A DNA stretch of 64,000 nt from Ashinkailepas kermadecensis (GCA_034440615.1 JAOTOM010005186.1:817501-881500), one strand, 5' to 3'. Counted from the first letter of the stretch, positions 34,236-46,526 are shown. Made by a program: numbers and translations. The notes: a model not told the origin generated them from the letters alone.

Positions 34236-36271
34236 AGCCTCACGCCACGACATTTCAAATCACTACGAAGCACACTGCGACTGTACACATCAATCATACG
34301 ACCCATCCTGGAATACAACAGCATCATTTTTACCACCATTTCAGAAAGTCAGAGCCGAAATTTAGAAATCATCCAAAACAGCTGCATCAGAGCAGCCACA
34401 GGTGCCCTCAGCACCACACCGATAGCCAGTCTTCTAGTGGACTCAAGCACACTGGCGGATCCAGTGTGTGTGGGGGGGGGGGGGGCATTCCGGCCATGCC
34501 CCCCCCCCCCAAGCGCTTCAAAGGGGGGGCATAGTGTCTTTTGGCCCCCCCCTCCAAACCAATAAAAGTAAACTAAATTAAAACGAAGTAATCTTTGCTG
34601 AGGTTAAAAAATAGCTTTCCGGGTGAAATAATCTCCAATTTTAAAGGTATTTTGTTATGATTGTTTGTAAGCCCAATATGGTAGCATAGTAGATTCTGAC
34701 GCCTCGAAGGTTCTATGCTGTTGAAGTTCTGCTTACAGCAAGAGATGACGAAATCAGCAGTTTCCTTATTCCTTCGTCAGATAGGTTCATGAAGTTTGTT
34801 TAGCCAGTAACGGGCAAGCGGACCCAGTGAGCCAGATTTCGAAAGCGGAATTTGAACAGGATGTTTTGTGCGAGTGACCAGTTGAGCCCAGTTGAGCAGC
34901 ATGTTTCGTATGTTGGTGTTGGGGTTGCTAAGATGAAGAGACAGGCTACATTGACTGAAAAAAAAAAAAAAATAAATATTTTTTTCAAGAAGAATAGCAA
35001 GAGGAGGTACACTGGGGGGGGGGGCTGACGCCGAAAACCGAAAGTTTCCCCCCAAACCGGTGGGCTAGATCCGCCAGTGCTCAAGCACGCCCCCACTCCA
35101 CGTCAGGAGGACACAACAGCTGTGCCGCTACCACATCAAAATCAAATCCATTAAAAATAATCCAGCACAGCGCTGCTTTACGCCTGACAGATACAAGAGC
35201 CGATTTGCGCGCAAACTTCCACTATATAGCATTCAAATTGCCACGGTTCTCTCAGATCATAACTTCGCAATGCCATCCACTGCAGCTCGACCGCCCACTA
35301 GGCCATTCTGGACTTTCAGTCAACCAAAGGTCGAGTACTTGCTCTCGGAGAAGAAATCCACTATCACATCGGTAGAAATTCTTGGCTTCTTCCACAAGTT
35401 CGCCGATGACAACAATCACAAATCACTCGTATTCACGGATGGGTCGAAAGACGAGGCAAAGGGAGGCATCGGCATCATTGGACCAGGTCTCATACTTTCC
35501 AAGCGTCTACCGGATAACTTCTCCATCTACTCTGCTGAAGCAATTGCCATTCTGGCCGCTCTCACCATTTTCATGAGGCGCAAAGCTAGAAACGTAGTAT
35601 TTTGCTCAGACTCCAAATCTGTCCTCCAGTCAATTAGCAACACCCACGACTGTCCACATCACTTCATCGATATAATCCAACAAATCGTGGCCTATAACGT
35701 AACCATGAACTTTCCCTTCCTCTGGATTCCGGGCCACGCCAACATCCCAGGTAACGAAGAAGCAGACCGGCTCGCAAAGCAAATTTTAGCATTGAACACT
35801 TACCCTAGCGTGGAATATTCGGTAGACGATTGCAAAGCACTCCTACAACGCCACATTCGCCAACATCAACAGAACACATGGACACAACACAACTCAACAC
35901 AACACAAATCCAACCACACCCACGCAATCAAACCAACAATAGGCATATGGAGCACATCAAATCAATCTCACCGACAACAAGAGGTCATCCTCACTGGACT
36001 TAGAACTGGTCGCACAAAACTAACACAGCCTCAATTAGAGGGTGACCAATATACAACACCGCACTGCGGCACCTGCAACACCACGTTAAGCATAGGCCAT
36101 ATCCTGCTAGACTGTAGTAGCTTTAGCTCTCAAAGACAACCACTTAAGGCATTCTGCGAAAGAGAGGGCATCACCCTATCGCTTCCATCGCTTCTCGGTG
36201 ACAAGCACCCAGAACTCCTTCAATTGCTATTTGAATATCTGTATGACACAAAACTAGCAGGAGCACTATAG
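34236..36271 (+). pseudogene. 3' half of a non-LTR retrotransposon: RT end, RNase H, zinc motif
   Basis: The frame opens in the C-terminal part of a reverse transcriptase (LYTSIIRPILEYNS) at the 5' truncation point. It is split at 34450 by a MITE and continues in register from 35088 to TAG/TAA near 36271. RNase H residues are visible: FTDGSKDE (Asp), YSAEAIAIL (Glu), FCSDSKSVL (Asp) and WIPGHANIPGNEEADRLA (His and Asp). The C-terminal zinc-type motif HCGTCNTTLSIGHILLDC is that of I/Jockey/R1-like elements. RNase H after RT fits the I or related clades. 5' truncation is the usual fate of such elements. Confidence 0.88.
34442..35087. mobile_element. hAT-type MITE, 630 bp, inside the non-LTR element
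   Basis: The 8-bp direct repeats CTCAAGCA (34442-34449 and 35080-35087) are exact. They flank terminal inverted repeats CACTGGCGGATCCAG (34450-34464) and CTAGATCCGCCAGTG (35065-35079). The interior has G and C homopolymers just inside each end and no transposase. TIR form and 8-bp duplication point to hAT. The reading frames of the retrotransposon on the two sides are in register, so this insertion is what interrupts the frame there. Confidence 0.92.
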
Positions 36272-36855
36272 GCACCACACCACCAACACTCACATGAACT
36301 CGCAAAGCATGACCGCGAAACGCTCGTAGGAAACACGTAAATAGCCATCCACGCATGGCGTCGGACGTACATGAGCCGATTTGCTTCTCAATTAGAAATA
36401 AATGGCTACTTAGCGGTGCCGTCGGAAGTAGATGGCCGACTTGCTTTAGGAAAACATAAACAAAAATAAAAATAAAATTTTGCGTAACGTAAAACGACTA
36501 CCCAGAGGAACCATCGGACGTAGATGAGCCGATTTGCCTTGCAACTCATAACGTAAACGGCTACCCAGAGGTACAGCGGACGTAAAAGAGCCGAATTGCA
36601 AAACACTGTACTAACCCAACTGACAACCCTGCATGGCATGCTTAGACTAACCCGCTACTAACAACTAACACGCGGCGGCCGACGTGACAGATGGTGTGGA
36701 CAATTTCCTCCTTGTTCGCACGGTAAAGATCCCTCGGTGCTCTTCGGTAAGAGTAGGCTAAAGCCAGCACCATGGCAAAATCAACTTCTCGCCACTCTCA
36801 AAACACCCCCACACCCAGCCAAATTACAAATTATTTTGTGGAGGAGTAAAGTAAA
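36272..36855 (+). mobile_element. 3' UTR of the non-LTR element with ~70-bp repeats
   Basis: Four imperfect copies of a unit containing GTCGGACGTAGATGAGCCGA and GGCTACCCAGAGG lie between 36360 and 36600. The segment ends in an A-rich tail near 36840-36860 (AAAGTAAAATTAAAACC). Confidence 0.6.
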
Positions 36856-37061
36856 ATTAAAACCATTTAGACATCAGTGAGATGTCCCCAACCCAGCCCC
36901 CGCCTTCAACACCTAAAATATCACACAAACTATAACGTAAAAGTCATTTTACGTAAATGTCCACTTGCCTGCACCCTGAACGCAAACACTCGCTTTTATG
37001 GACAGACATGTAACGTACTCGCTTTAAAGACGGCGCAAATGACCTTTATGGTTCGGCACGC

Positions 37062-37290
37062 CTAATAAATCACTCCCCCAAGAGTAATCGGAGGAAGTTG
37101 CTCCAGAACACCGTTAATCATGATTAAGATTATGGTGGGTGATACAACGCTGCCTTGTGGGACGTCTTGATCGAGAGTATCGGGGTGAGAGTGAACGTTA
37201 CCACATTTAACGGTGATCGAGCTGTTAACAAGAGAGTGTTTGAGCCAAAATTGGCCATCCTGCACTCGATACAAGTTCGGTGTAATTTAG
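37062..37290 (-). pseudogene. Fragment of a second non-LTR reverse transcriptase
   Basis: The minus-strand frame contains VPQGSVVSPTIILIMING, the conserved RT block with the Pro-Gln-Gly motif of non-LTR elements (usually G(V/T)PQGSVLSP). The YADD block that should follow is absent; the fragment is about 70 codons. It is a dead, truncated insertion opposite in direction to the element at 34.2-36.9 kb. Confidence 0.75.
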
Positions 37291-38293
37291 TTCGAAGCGC
37301 AAGACAGTATGCAACTGATGCATGACCCAGAGGGCACTAGCGACAGATGTTGGCCGAGTGACGCCACTGCGTCTCGAAGAGACGACCGAAGTGCGCCCTG
37401 GTGCCCGGAGCGAGGCTGAGGGCACCAGAGCATTGCTACCTATGTCCTGCTACCCGGCGGCAGAAGCAAAAGGATACGCTGATGACGTACTGATGCATTT
37501 TACTTGGTCAAAAGTCATGTGCTTACTATCACGCACTTTGTGTTCGCTCGCACCTGTTTAGGACAATCTCTTTAAAAATAATTGGAATTGAAGACCACCT
37601 ATAGTTCCATACTTTCCGTTATTGGTGTAGGTGCTGGTCTGTTACAGGTGCCTTCATCCTTCATTGAATAATCTGAAAGCATATAGGTATATTAACACGG
37701 GCCCTGGAGGGCCTCTGACAATTCCGCGCACTGGAGAGGAAGTGGGTCGGATTCCGCTCCTCCCCAAGATCTCAACTCCTATTATAGCTAGTGTAACGAA
37801 ATTATCAGAGTTGATGGGTATGGCTATGACCTCTACTGTGTGCAAATTGCATGACCTTAGGTCAATATATTCGAGGTCACATGTGTCATATTTGCTTGTT
37901 TTGCGTGGCTTGGCTTGGCATTATTATAAATCGCTGCGATTGTGTTTAAATGCTCCAAAATGGGCATCAATGATGTTTTGCACATACCTAATGATGAAAT
38001 ATAGATGATAGATCCGGAAATTTACCTCAGGTCACCTATATATCAGCACTTTATCGGGCCAGTTACCGGTTCCAGTTGCCGGAACCGGGCCGCCCGCCGG
38101 ACCGGTGGGCGGCCTGGCGCAATCGTCTTCACGAAGAAAGGGCTGAAGTACATGAATTATGAATGGAAACGCTTAGGTTCACCATTACAAAAACATAAGT
38201 TTTCAGTAGGGAGTAACATGCAAAATGGCAAGAATCGCATGACTGACATTTGCGTCCTTTGCGCACCTTCCAGTTGAACAAGTTTGGTTCATT
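37291..38293. other. Flank of the env-bearing retroelement; no gene
   Basis: No coding or repeat feature I can support. The last four bases (38290-38293, CATT) are the left copy of the retroelement target duplication. Confidence 0.5.
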
Positions 38294-38647
38294 TGTAACA
38301 TTGTTCATGTTTTACGTGTGTTATGCACCCGCCCGCCTGGGCCGACTGAGTCTGCCTCTGCGCGTAACGTGTGACGTTGCACGCTGTCGGCCGCGGCGCG
38401 TCGCCGCTGGCCGGCCACGGTGGAGAGAAGAGCGAGCCGTACGGTCGAGAAGTACGGGTGTGCCGCTGTCGTAACCGTCGTGTAGTGCCGACAGAAACCG
38501 ATAAAATTACTGTCGGCGCTTGTACACTTTTCGGCCCTTACTCACAACCGTCAAATATAATGCAAACTTACCGCCATATTTTGAACTGAGTTATCGCTAC
38601 AACGAGGTACCTAGACTACATCATGCGCCAACGAGAACTACTCCACA
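38294..38647 (+). repeat. 5' LTR of the env-bearing element
   Basis: Matches 47501-47852 nearly throughout, including a GC-rich centre (GTCGGCCGCGGCGCG) and ACCGATAAAATTACTG. TGGTGACC at 38650, two bases after the LTR, is a candidate primer-binding site; eight bases agree with the 3' end of tRNA-Trp, but the match does not extend cleanly. Confidence 0.92.
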
Positions 38648-39038
38648 ACTGGTGACCTGCTGACCCGGATAAGACTACACAACTGGTACCGTGACGTGAC
38701 CGGATAAGACTACAGCACGCCTTTCTGCAGGACGAGGAAGAGACACGGCTACCTCAGCAATTCAGTAAGCCCGGGAAAATCCAGAAAATCCCTCCAAATA
38801 CACCCGTTCCAATTTTGACCACCGATATAATTGTCATAGGATCATATAGTCAAATGCTCGCTGTGTACTGAATACTGTACGCGTGAATTTTTACGTGAAT
38901 TAGGAAGCATAATTGAGACAGTTTCTCCACAGAACTTGCGAAAATTAAACTTACTAGAATACTGAGAGCTAACTAAAATAAAGACATAAGACTGAAATTA
39001 CTTTTGAAAGATTATCGGATAGCTTTAACCAGATAAGG

Positions 39039-39995
39039 ATGGAGATGCGTGCTCAAGGCTTGAGCCAGAACATAAAACCATTTACCGGAGAAAGACATTA
39101 CAAGATGTGTGACTGGATCAAACACCTGGACCGTATCAGCTTCAGCATGGACGACGAACAGCTCAGAATAATCTGTCTGAAAACCCTCGATGGACCTGCT
39201 GCTGAATTTCTGCAACGAATGCTAACTAATCAACCAAATTTGACGTGGGTAGAGATCAAACACATTATGAAAGAAAGATATTCAGATCTAGCAGATCAAA
39301 AATGCTCTCAGGAAGCCTTGCGAAAGCTAAAGCAACACCGCTCAGAACTTGTGCAGAACTTTGCGGAACGAGTCCTCACCCTAGCAAAAGACGCATACAC
39401 AGATATGACCAGCCCTGCCACGCAGGAATACTGTTTGACATCTTTAATAAGGGCGTGCAAAGTAACCAGCTGGCCGCCAAGTTGTACAGACACACTTTCC
39501 GGAACTTAGAAGAGGCGATACAATTCGCAGTACGCGAACAAAATTTGGAGCGAACACTTCTCTTGACTAGGGGAATACCGAAACCGGAAGATGAGCCAAT
39601 GGACGTCGATGTGATTCAATCAGGAAACGATCGAATGGATAAATTAGAGAAGCTAGTTGTATCTCTGAGCGAAGCGGTGTCGAAGCTAGCAGCGCAAAAA
39701 CAGGACCCCAAAACCACAACCCCAACCTCAGCCAGGACCCCGAGAGTTCCACCCATCTTACCCGCAGTATCCGCGCCCACCACGACCTTATGCCCCCGGA
39801 CCCAGCTATGGACCTCCTCCGCAGAAACCCCTTGCTGGCCCCAGAGTTTGGAGGCCACAACAGCCAAATCAGCCCGGCACCTCATTCCAATGGACCACCG
39901 ATGGCAGACCGATATGCATAAAATGTAACAAAATAGGACACATCGGATGCCAGTGTCGTTCCTGCCCAAATCCCCCTAGACAGACGGGAAACTGA
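39039..39995 (+). pseudogene. gag of the env-bearing element, two frame changes
   Basis: An ATG at 39039 opens MEMRAQGLSQNIKPFTGE. It continues through a capsid-like region with LDGPAAEFLQRM and KERYSDLADQ, the pattern of the retrotransposon Gag domain. Around 39420-39435 the sense moves to another frame (QLAAKLYRHTFRNLEEA, then MDKLEKLVVSLSEAVSKL, a possible coiled coil). By about 39760 it is back in the first frame, with a Pro/Tyr-rich part and the zinc knuckle CIKCNKIGHIGCQC (39915-39956; CX2CX4HX4C). It ends at TGA 39993-39995. Two compensating frame changes are needed, so either this copy is mutated or the assembly has small indels. Confidence 0.82.
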
Positions 39996-40155
39996 AAAGC
40001 TCCATGGTGAACGCCCACCACGATGGAGCCGAAAGTAAACAGAAACAGAAACCACAGAGGAAGGAAAGGAAAAATATCCGGAGGAAACGAAACCCCGAAA
40101 ACGGAAACTGAAACAGAACCGAGTTCAACAAATTCGCATCAAACCCAACACTCCC

Positions 40156-43100
40156 ATGTGCTGGCTTAAAATTGGTAATCAGAGAGCATACACACCGGTG
40201 GATACTGGCGCAGATATCTCGCTAGTTTCAAAGGAGTTCTTTGACACAATTGCAGAGGATCAAACCCTCAGATTTTCAGGAGATCAAAAAGACCGCATTC
40301 CACTCATTTCAGCCAGCGGGCGTCGCTTGAAAAATATTGGTGTAGGAACGTTCAGAGTCGAAATGAGTAAGTTCAGAAAACCTTTCAGCTTCCAAATCGT
40401 AGAAGGCCTGACACAACAGTGCATGTTGGGAAATGATTTCTTGACCGTGTTTGGAGCAAAATTAGATTTCGAAGAAAAAGCCTTGTGCATTGAAGGAAAC
40501 ATGGTTCCCCTACGACCCCAGCGTACGACTAGTGCGGAGGCGACCTCACTAGTCAGAATAAAAGGACGCATTCATATCCCGGCCAATACGGTCGTGGAGT
40601 GTCCAGCAGCTGTGAACAGAGTTCAACTTGTGGAACAGACTTGCTATGTGCGGTCTCTGGACAACATGCCACTGATTTCCGAGGAGCCAGGCTTGTTTAT
40701 AGCCGAGGTAGTGGCCAAACCAGACCGCCATAAGCGCTTACCAGTGAGGATCATAAATACCCCTACCAGATATTTTACGTTGTATCACAATCAAGTGATA
40801 GCATTCGCTGAGAAAATAGACGAAACGGACTTGGAAAATCTAGTTGACATGTCACAGGACATTGACTTGACCCCGGCTACCACACCCGCTGACCCAATTG
40901 AGCAAGCCCAGCTGTCGCATCTGACGGGCGCTGACAAAGACGAACTCGAACAACTGCTACGTACCAACGCTGACCTATTTGCTGCGACTGACGCCGACCT
41001 CGGTACGACTGACGTCATGCACATGGACATAGAAACTGCTGACCGTCCCCCTATCCGTCAAGCACATTATAAGACCCCATTTTCTCAGCGAAAGTATGTA
41101 GAGGAGCAAATTAAAATTATGCTCGAAGCAGATATAATTGAAGAATCTGACAGTCCATGGGCCGCGCCCATTGTCATCGTACGAGAGAAGGACGGAAGTA
41201 ATCGCTTTGCAGTCGACAATAGAAAACTGAATAACGCAACGAAGAAAAACAGCTATCCACTTCCGCTGATAGAAGACATCCTTGCGTCCCTCGGTGGAGC
41301 GAACTTCTTTTCATCGTTAGATTTGAAATCAGGATACTGGCAAATCCCAATGTCAGAAGAAAGCATACCAAAGACTGCATTCACATGTTTCTTAGGTTTG
41401 TCGAATTTTAGAAAGATGCCATTTGGAATCTGTAACGCTCCCGGGAAATTTATGGAACTGATGAACAAAGTACTATCAGGAATTCAGAACCAATTTGCAA
41501 CCGCTTACATCGACGACATAATCGCATATTCGAAAACATTTAAGGAACACCTAGTTCACTTGGAGGAAGTCTTTCGTCGTCTACGAAAAGCCAAATTGAA
41601 GCTGAAACTCTCGAAATGCGATTTTCTGAAGAAGGAAGTCCACTACTTAGGTCATGTAGTGTCCGCCTCTGGCATCAAGCCAAACCCGGAGAAGGTAGAA
41701 GCCATCCAACACATGGCAGCACCAATCACTGTGAAAGGAGTCCGTTCATTCATCGGCATGTGTTCCTATTATAGACGATTCATTCCAGGATTTAGCCTAT
41801 CTGCAGCGCCACTGATTAACTTAACAAAGAAACATGCCATATTCATCTGGACAGATGATTGCGAAAATGCGTTTGCAGCGCTAAAACAAAAACTAGCTTC
41901 TGCACCAGTGCTGGCCTACCCAGATATCACTAAGGACTATAAATTATATACAGATGCCTCACAAAAAGCAGTTGGAGCAGTTTTGGTACAGGAACATAAT
42001 GGCGAGGAACGAGTGATACAATACCTGTCAAAACAACTCAATGAAACCCAACGGAAGTGGCCAGTTATCCAGTTAGAGGCTTAGGCTTGTGTATGGTCAA
42101 TCTCGAAGTTACGCCAATATTTACTAGGATCGAAGTTCACAATTATGACGGATCATCGACCACTTACATTTTTAAACCTATCGGAAATGACAAATATCCC
42201 ATGCTGCAGCGATGGGCAATCATGCTATCAGAACACAACAGTGAGGTGGTTTACATAAAAGGAACCAAAAATATCGTCGCTGATCATCTCAGCCGGATGT
42301 ACGAAACTGAGCAAAAAGTAAATGTCATCGATTCCGACCATGTTCCCATGGGCGAATTCAGGAACACCGAAACCCGAAAACCAGAGGAAGAGTTGAGCAG
42401 AGAGGAAAAGTTCAAAGATGTAATGGTGAAGTGGGCAAATATTGAGCGACTTCATAAAGCAGACGAGGAAATAGCGAAAATTCGGAAAGTTATGAATGAT
42501 AAGAATCACGCAGATTACAAAGACGTGGTGCTACAATACATGGAACTAGACAGACTCATTTATAAAGTTAGAGAAGGACCACGCTGTGGATCGTTCCCTG
42601 GACTACAACTATGCATACCAACATGCCTGAGAAACGAAATACTAAAAGAGTTACATGAAGGCTTCTTTGCCGGACATATGGGATTGACGAAAACGTACGA
42701 AAAACTCAAATTTAGATATTATCGGAGCGGTATGTGGCGAGATACAGTAGCTTACCTCAAAGCCTGCGTGCTGTACACAGGGCGACGAGCTAAGGCAGCT
42801 CCAGCACCAATGCAAGAGATGCCCATACCACATTACCAATTCGAAATGATAGGAATCGACACCTGTGGACCATACCCAGAAACACAGAACGGTAACCGAT
42901 ATGTCATTACAATTATTGATCACTTCTCGTCGTGGCCGGAAAGTTTCTGCACAGCAAGGAAAGACGCCAAAACGGTTGCAAAAATCCTTATGGAGGAGAT
43001 TATTCCACGACACTCTTGCCCACGAGTAATTCTTTCAGATCTAGGCACAGAATTTATAAATACGGCAATTGATGAATTATAAACATGCCTGAACATCCGA

Positions 43101-44024
43101 CATATCCGTACCAGTGCATATCGTGCACAAACGAACGGAAAAATCGAACGCTATCATAGGGTGCAAAACGACATATTGGCAAAAGCAATTAACCAGAATC
43201 AGGATGATTGGGACACAAAAATACCCGCAACTCTAGCTGCCTACAGAAGGGCAAACATTGGACGTTCAGGCACGATATCACCCTTCTTCACACTATATGG
43301 CCTCGATCCAGTCCTCCCTCTGGACAATGTTCTACAACCGAAAGTTAGATACTATGGAGAAGATTACGTACCAAAAATGTTAGCTAATTTGCACGAGGCA
43401 TATAGTCATGTGAAGGCTCATATAGTGGACAGTCACGAGAAGAATAGGGCTTACGCAGACAGAAAAGCGAAGCCACGTAGTTTTAAAATACGAGACCCGG
43501 TATATTACTATGACACCACAGTACAACCTGGTAACACTCCCAAGTTCTCGCTACCCTGGACACCATACTTTAGAGTAATTAAGCAGACCAGTGCCGTAAA
43601 CTACGTGATTAGAAATCAGATCAATGGAAAAACTCGTCTAGTGCATGTGCAAAAACTACGACTAGCTGATCCCAATACCGCTTGGGAACCAACAAAAGAT
43701 ACTGACGAACCAGTGAACAGAAAGTACTTCGATAAAAAGTATAAATCAGACCGCATCACGCCTGAACGTGTTCAGCCTCCAAGGTTAGCCAAGCGGGCCG
43801 AAGCCGGTCCGAGCAGCAGGCCAGATGATAGCAGCTACATGGAGGTAGACGTGCCGTCCGGAACAATGGCTGCTGACGCTGCAGTACCCGAGATGGGAGC
43901 GGGCACGCCTGACTCAGCGCCACATCCGCCGGTCGCGTCGGACCGACAGGAAACGGGGTCAGCATTCACCCAGCCCCCCGAACCGGACCAGTCCCCCAAA
44001 CCGGATCAGCCCCCAGCCACCTAG
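40156..44024 (+). pseudogene. pol of the env-bearing element: protease, RT, RNase H, integrase
   Basis: Protease: VDTGADISLVS near 40201. RT: SSLDLKSGYWQIPM and the catalytic YIDD at about 41506-41517. RNase H: LYTDASQKAVGAVL, TDHRPL. Integrase: zinc region with HEGFFAGHMG, where the second Cys of the usual CxxC reads Tyr (ACVLYTG); Asp in IGIDTCGPYP, Asp in ILSDLGTEF, Glu in NGKIERYHR. The C-terminus has a GPY/F-like stretch (PWTPYFRVI). Breaks: in-frame TAG at 42082-42084 in RNase H, a frame change near 42165-42200, and in-frame TAA at 43080-43082 between the second Asp and the Glu of integrase. This copy cannot encode an intact polyprotein. Confidence 0.92.
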
Positions 44025-44466
44025 CAGTGATTCCGAGAGTGAACTGCCGTTGTCCAAAGTGGTGGAACGTATGAAGCGAGCTCTGCCAACGTCTAGCGAA
44101 TCAGAAAGTGAAAAGTTACATTCACGAGTAACGAAACGTGCAAAGCCACAGAGCAGTGACTCTGAAGATAATATACCTTTATCAGAACTAGCAGAACGTA
44201 TGAGAAACTCAGCTGAAAGCCCACCGGGAATTCCCCAAGAAAAACGACCTTTAGAAGTAACTTCGGACGACAACTGCCCCCCAGACAAAATACAGATTCA
44301 TGATGAAACGTCATCTTCTGAATATGATGCTGATGTTGAATATATAAAAATAAAACCTGAGATTAGCAAAGCTAGGATTTTCGTAGCTTTCGTGGAGAAA
44401 CAGAACGCAATGATGCTGGCACAAATGAAATCGCAAACGGAATTGTTCAAATCGATGTTGGAGTAG
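44002..44466 (+). CDS. Small Ser/Glu-rich ORF between pol and env
   Basis: The frame differs from the end of pol, overlaps its last codons and ends at TAG 44464-44466. An internal repeat is visible: SSDSESELPLSKVVERMKR near 44023-44078 and SSDSEDNIPLSELAERMRN near 44152-44208. The C-terminal part has charged and hydrophobic heptads (FVAFVEKQNAMMLAQMKSQ). No ATG marks its start; it may be reached by frameshifting from pol or by splicing. Function unknown. The acidic Ser clusters look like casein-kinase-type sites. It may be a diverged extension of pol rather than a separate gene. Confidence 0.55.
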   Translation, partial: RISPQPPSSDSESELPLSKVVERMKRALPTSSESESEKLHSRVTKRAKPQSSDSEDNIPLSELAERMRNSAESPPGIPQEKRPLEVTSDDNCPPDKIQIHDETSSSEYDADVEYIKIKPEISKARIFVAFVEKQNAMMLAQMKSQTELFKSMLE

Positions 44467-44642
44467 CTGACGATGCTACTGACTGTGGACCTGTGAGTCA
44501 CTTCAACTAGTATGACGTTGTATTTCAAGGCTCAGTGAAGCCACATGTGATGGCGCGAGTAGCGTCATCTTTAATGGATTGCCCTGTACAGGCATGAGGA
44601 TGTCAAGTAGGACGCTGTGACGTCAAACCAACTGTTATCTGA

Positions 44643-44673
44643 GTATAACACTAGTTTTTATTTTGTTGCAGAA
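44643..44673 (+). promoter_or_regulatory. Probable splice acceptor for env mRNA
   Basis: A T-rich tract followed by TTGTTGCAG ends directly before AATGACG, the env start. Gypsy-type errantiviruses make Env from a spliced subgenomic mRNA, so an acceptor at this place fits. No matching donor was identified in the leader. Confidence 0.55.
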
Positions 44674-46526
44674 TGACGCGAGTGGTCAAAATACTCCCTA
44701 TCCTCATACCTGAAACTACCCACGGAGTTTTGTTTTTGCCGCGCGGTGCCGTATACGCTACGCATGAAACATGGAATGTGCATATCCCAATTCCAAACGA
44801 TGCAGTGTCGGAGATGTTGACTGATATGAATCACACGTTGCATGTGTTTGAAAAACGCATAACTCAATACCTATCTGACCATCCCCTCTTCCCGTACGCA
44901 ATCGATGTGAAGTCACAATTGAAAGACCGCCTGACCACACTTCGACAAAACCTAGCCGATACCCTTGAAGCAGCTCGATCAACCATCCCACGAAACTCAA
45001 ATAGGTCCAAAAGGTCCGTGCTACCATTCGTCGGAGAAGCGTTACCCTTCCTGTTCGGAACCGCCACAGATGCTGACTTAGAAGCCGTCCTGAACCTTCT
45101 AAACACAGTAGAAATTGGGAACGACCAAATCATACATGTTTTAAGAGAAAGCGTGTCTCTGATAAACCGGACAAACACAGCAGTACAAACCAATCGAAAA
45201 GCAATCAACCACATAAGCCGCCTAGTAAACAACTTAACTTACAGGGTTTCGAAACTTGAACAGACCGAGATGCAGAATTTTGAAATATACATCAACCTGC
45301 AAAATCAGATTACGAAAGTAATTGAAAACGCTCGAGCCATTCTTCAACAGGCTCGTGTGCAACATTCAGAGTTACAGCTACAACTTAGCCTGCTGGCTCA
45401 TGGTATCTTATCCCGATCATTTGTCAAACCAGCCCAGCTGCGTGACCTTCTGTCAGACATCAAGAACGCCCTGCCCAGCGAGAAAACTCTCCCTTGCCAT
45501 CCCGACGATATATAAAAATACTACCAGATGATACATACTTCTTTTATGATAGTGAAAACAAATCCCTACGTCCTACTATCCATTCCGGTAGTAACAATTC
45601 CTGATCAATTCGAAGTGTTCGAGATCTTCAACACGAACCTCCCATGCCACAACTTGTCAGAGGAAACAAAGTTTGACACAGGCAAGGTAAAATACCTAGC
45701 TCTTAGCAGAGACAAGACTAGATACTTGGAAATCGAAGAAGACATTCATGTCTGCCTGCAACAACAATTAACATTCCGTCACCTTCATAGTGCCGAACAA
45801 TTCACTGCCACCACGTCATCCTGCGTAAAGTCGCTATACTTTCGCGACTCAGTGGAAATCGCAACTCAGTGTAAAACACTAGTGTCACGGAAAAGTACCC
45901 CAAGGGCATTGGAAGTGCAACGAAACATTTGGCTAATAATCACTGGAACTCTGATGGAAATTCAGGTAATTTGTGGAAATGACACCTCCGATTTTACGAC
46001 TACAGAACACGCACAGTTGGTGCACTTGAGAAACGGCTGCTCGCTACTGTCACAGTATTTCAGAATTCCCACCGTCAAAACCCAGACGTCCAGCTTAGAC
46101 GTCGACCATGTCGAATCGCTTCAAAAGCAGCTACCAGCTAGTCTGGCCGAGCTGACTGAACAAAACCTCCGTGCACAGCTGCCTCACTTCGAACCCGACA
46201 CCGAGTCCGAAGTCCTATCTAACTTGCCCGATCTAAGAAATGTGCCCCTCTCGCATTTGAAGCTCCAGCTAAGAACTGTACGCGATCTTAGCTATCATGC
46301 TAGACTGGGTCACTCAGCACTGGCAATCCCGGTAGCAATCGTGATTGTTGCAGCTGGCATGGTAGTCGTGTATTGTGTGTCGAAACACAAACAAAGCTCT
46401 GTTCCCGCCACCGACACGTCCGACCTCAATCCCATTCCCAATCAACCCCTACCGCCCGGTGAAGATGTCATCATAATCCGCTCTGGCACGAGGTCAGAGG
46501 TCGCCCGAGCCGACACCCAGGCATGA
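44673..46526 (+). pseudogene. env (errantivirus Env / baculovirus F-like), in-frame stop
   Basis: The frame from 44673 to 46526 is single apart from TAA at 45513-45515. Features: a furin-type site RSKR at about 45006-45017, followed by a hydrophobic glycine-containing stretch as expected for a fusion peptide (VLPFVGEALPFLFGTA); a heptad-like helical region (NRTNTAVQTNRKAINHIS and after); Cys residues in the second half; and one membrane-spanning segment near the C-terminus (ALAIPVAIVIVAAGMVVVY, about 46317-46375) with a short cytoplasmic tail. Order and cleavage-site position match errantivirus Env and baculovirus F fusion proteins. A clear N-terminal signal peptide is not obvious, which may mean upstream codons are added by splicing. 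The internal stop makes this copy defective. Confidence 0.85.
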
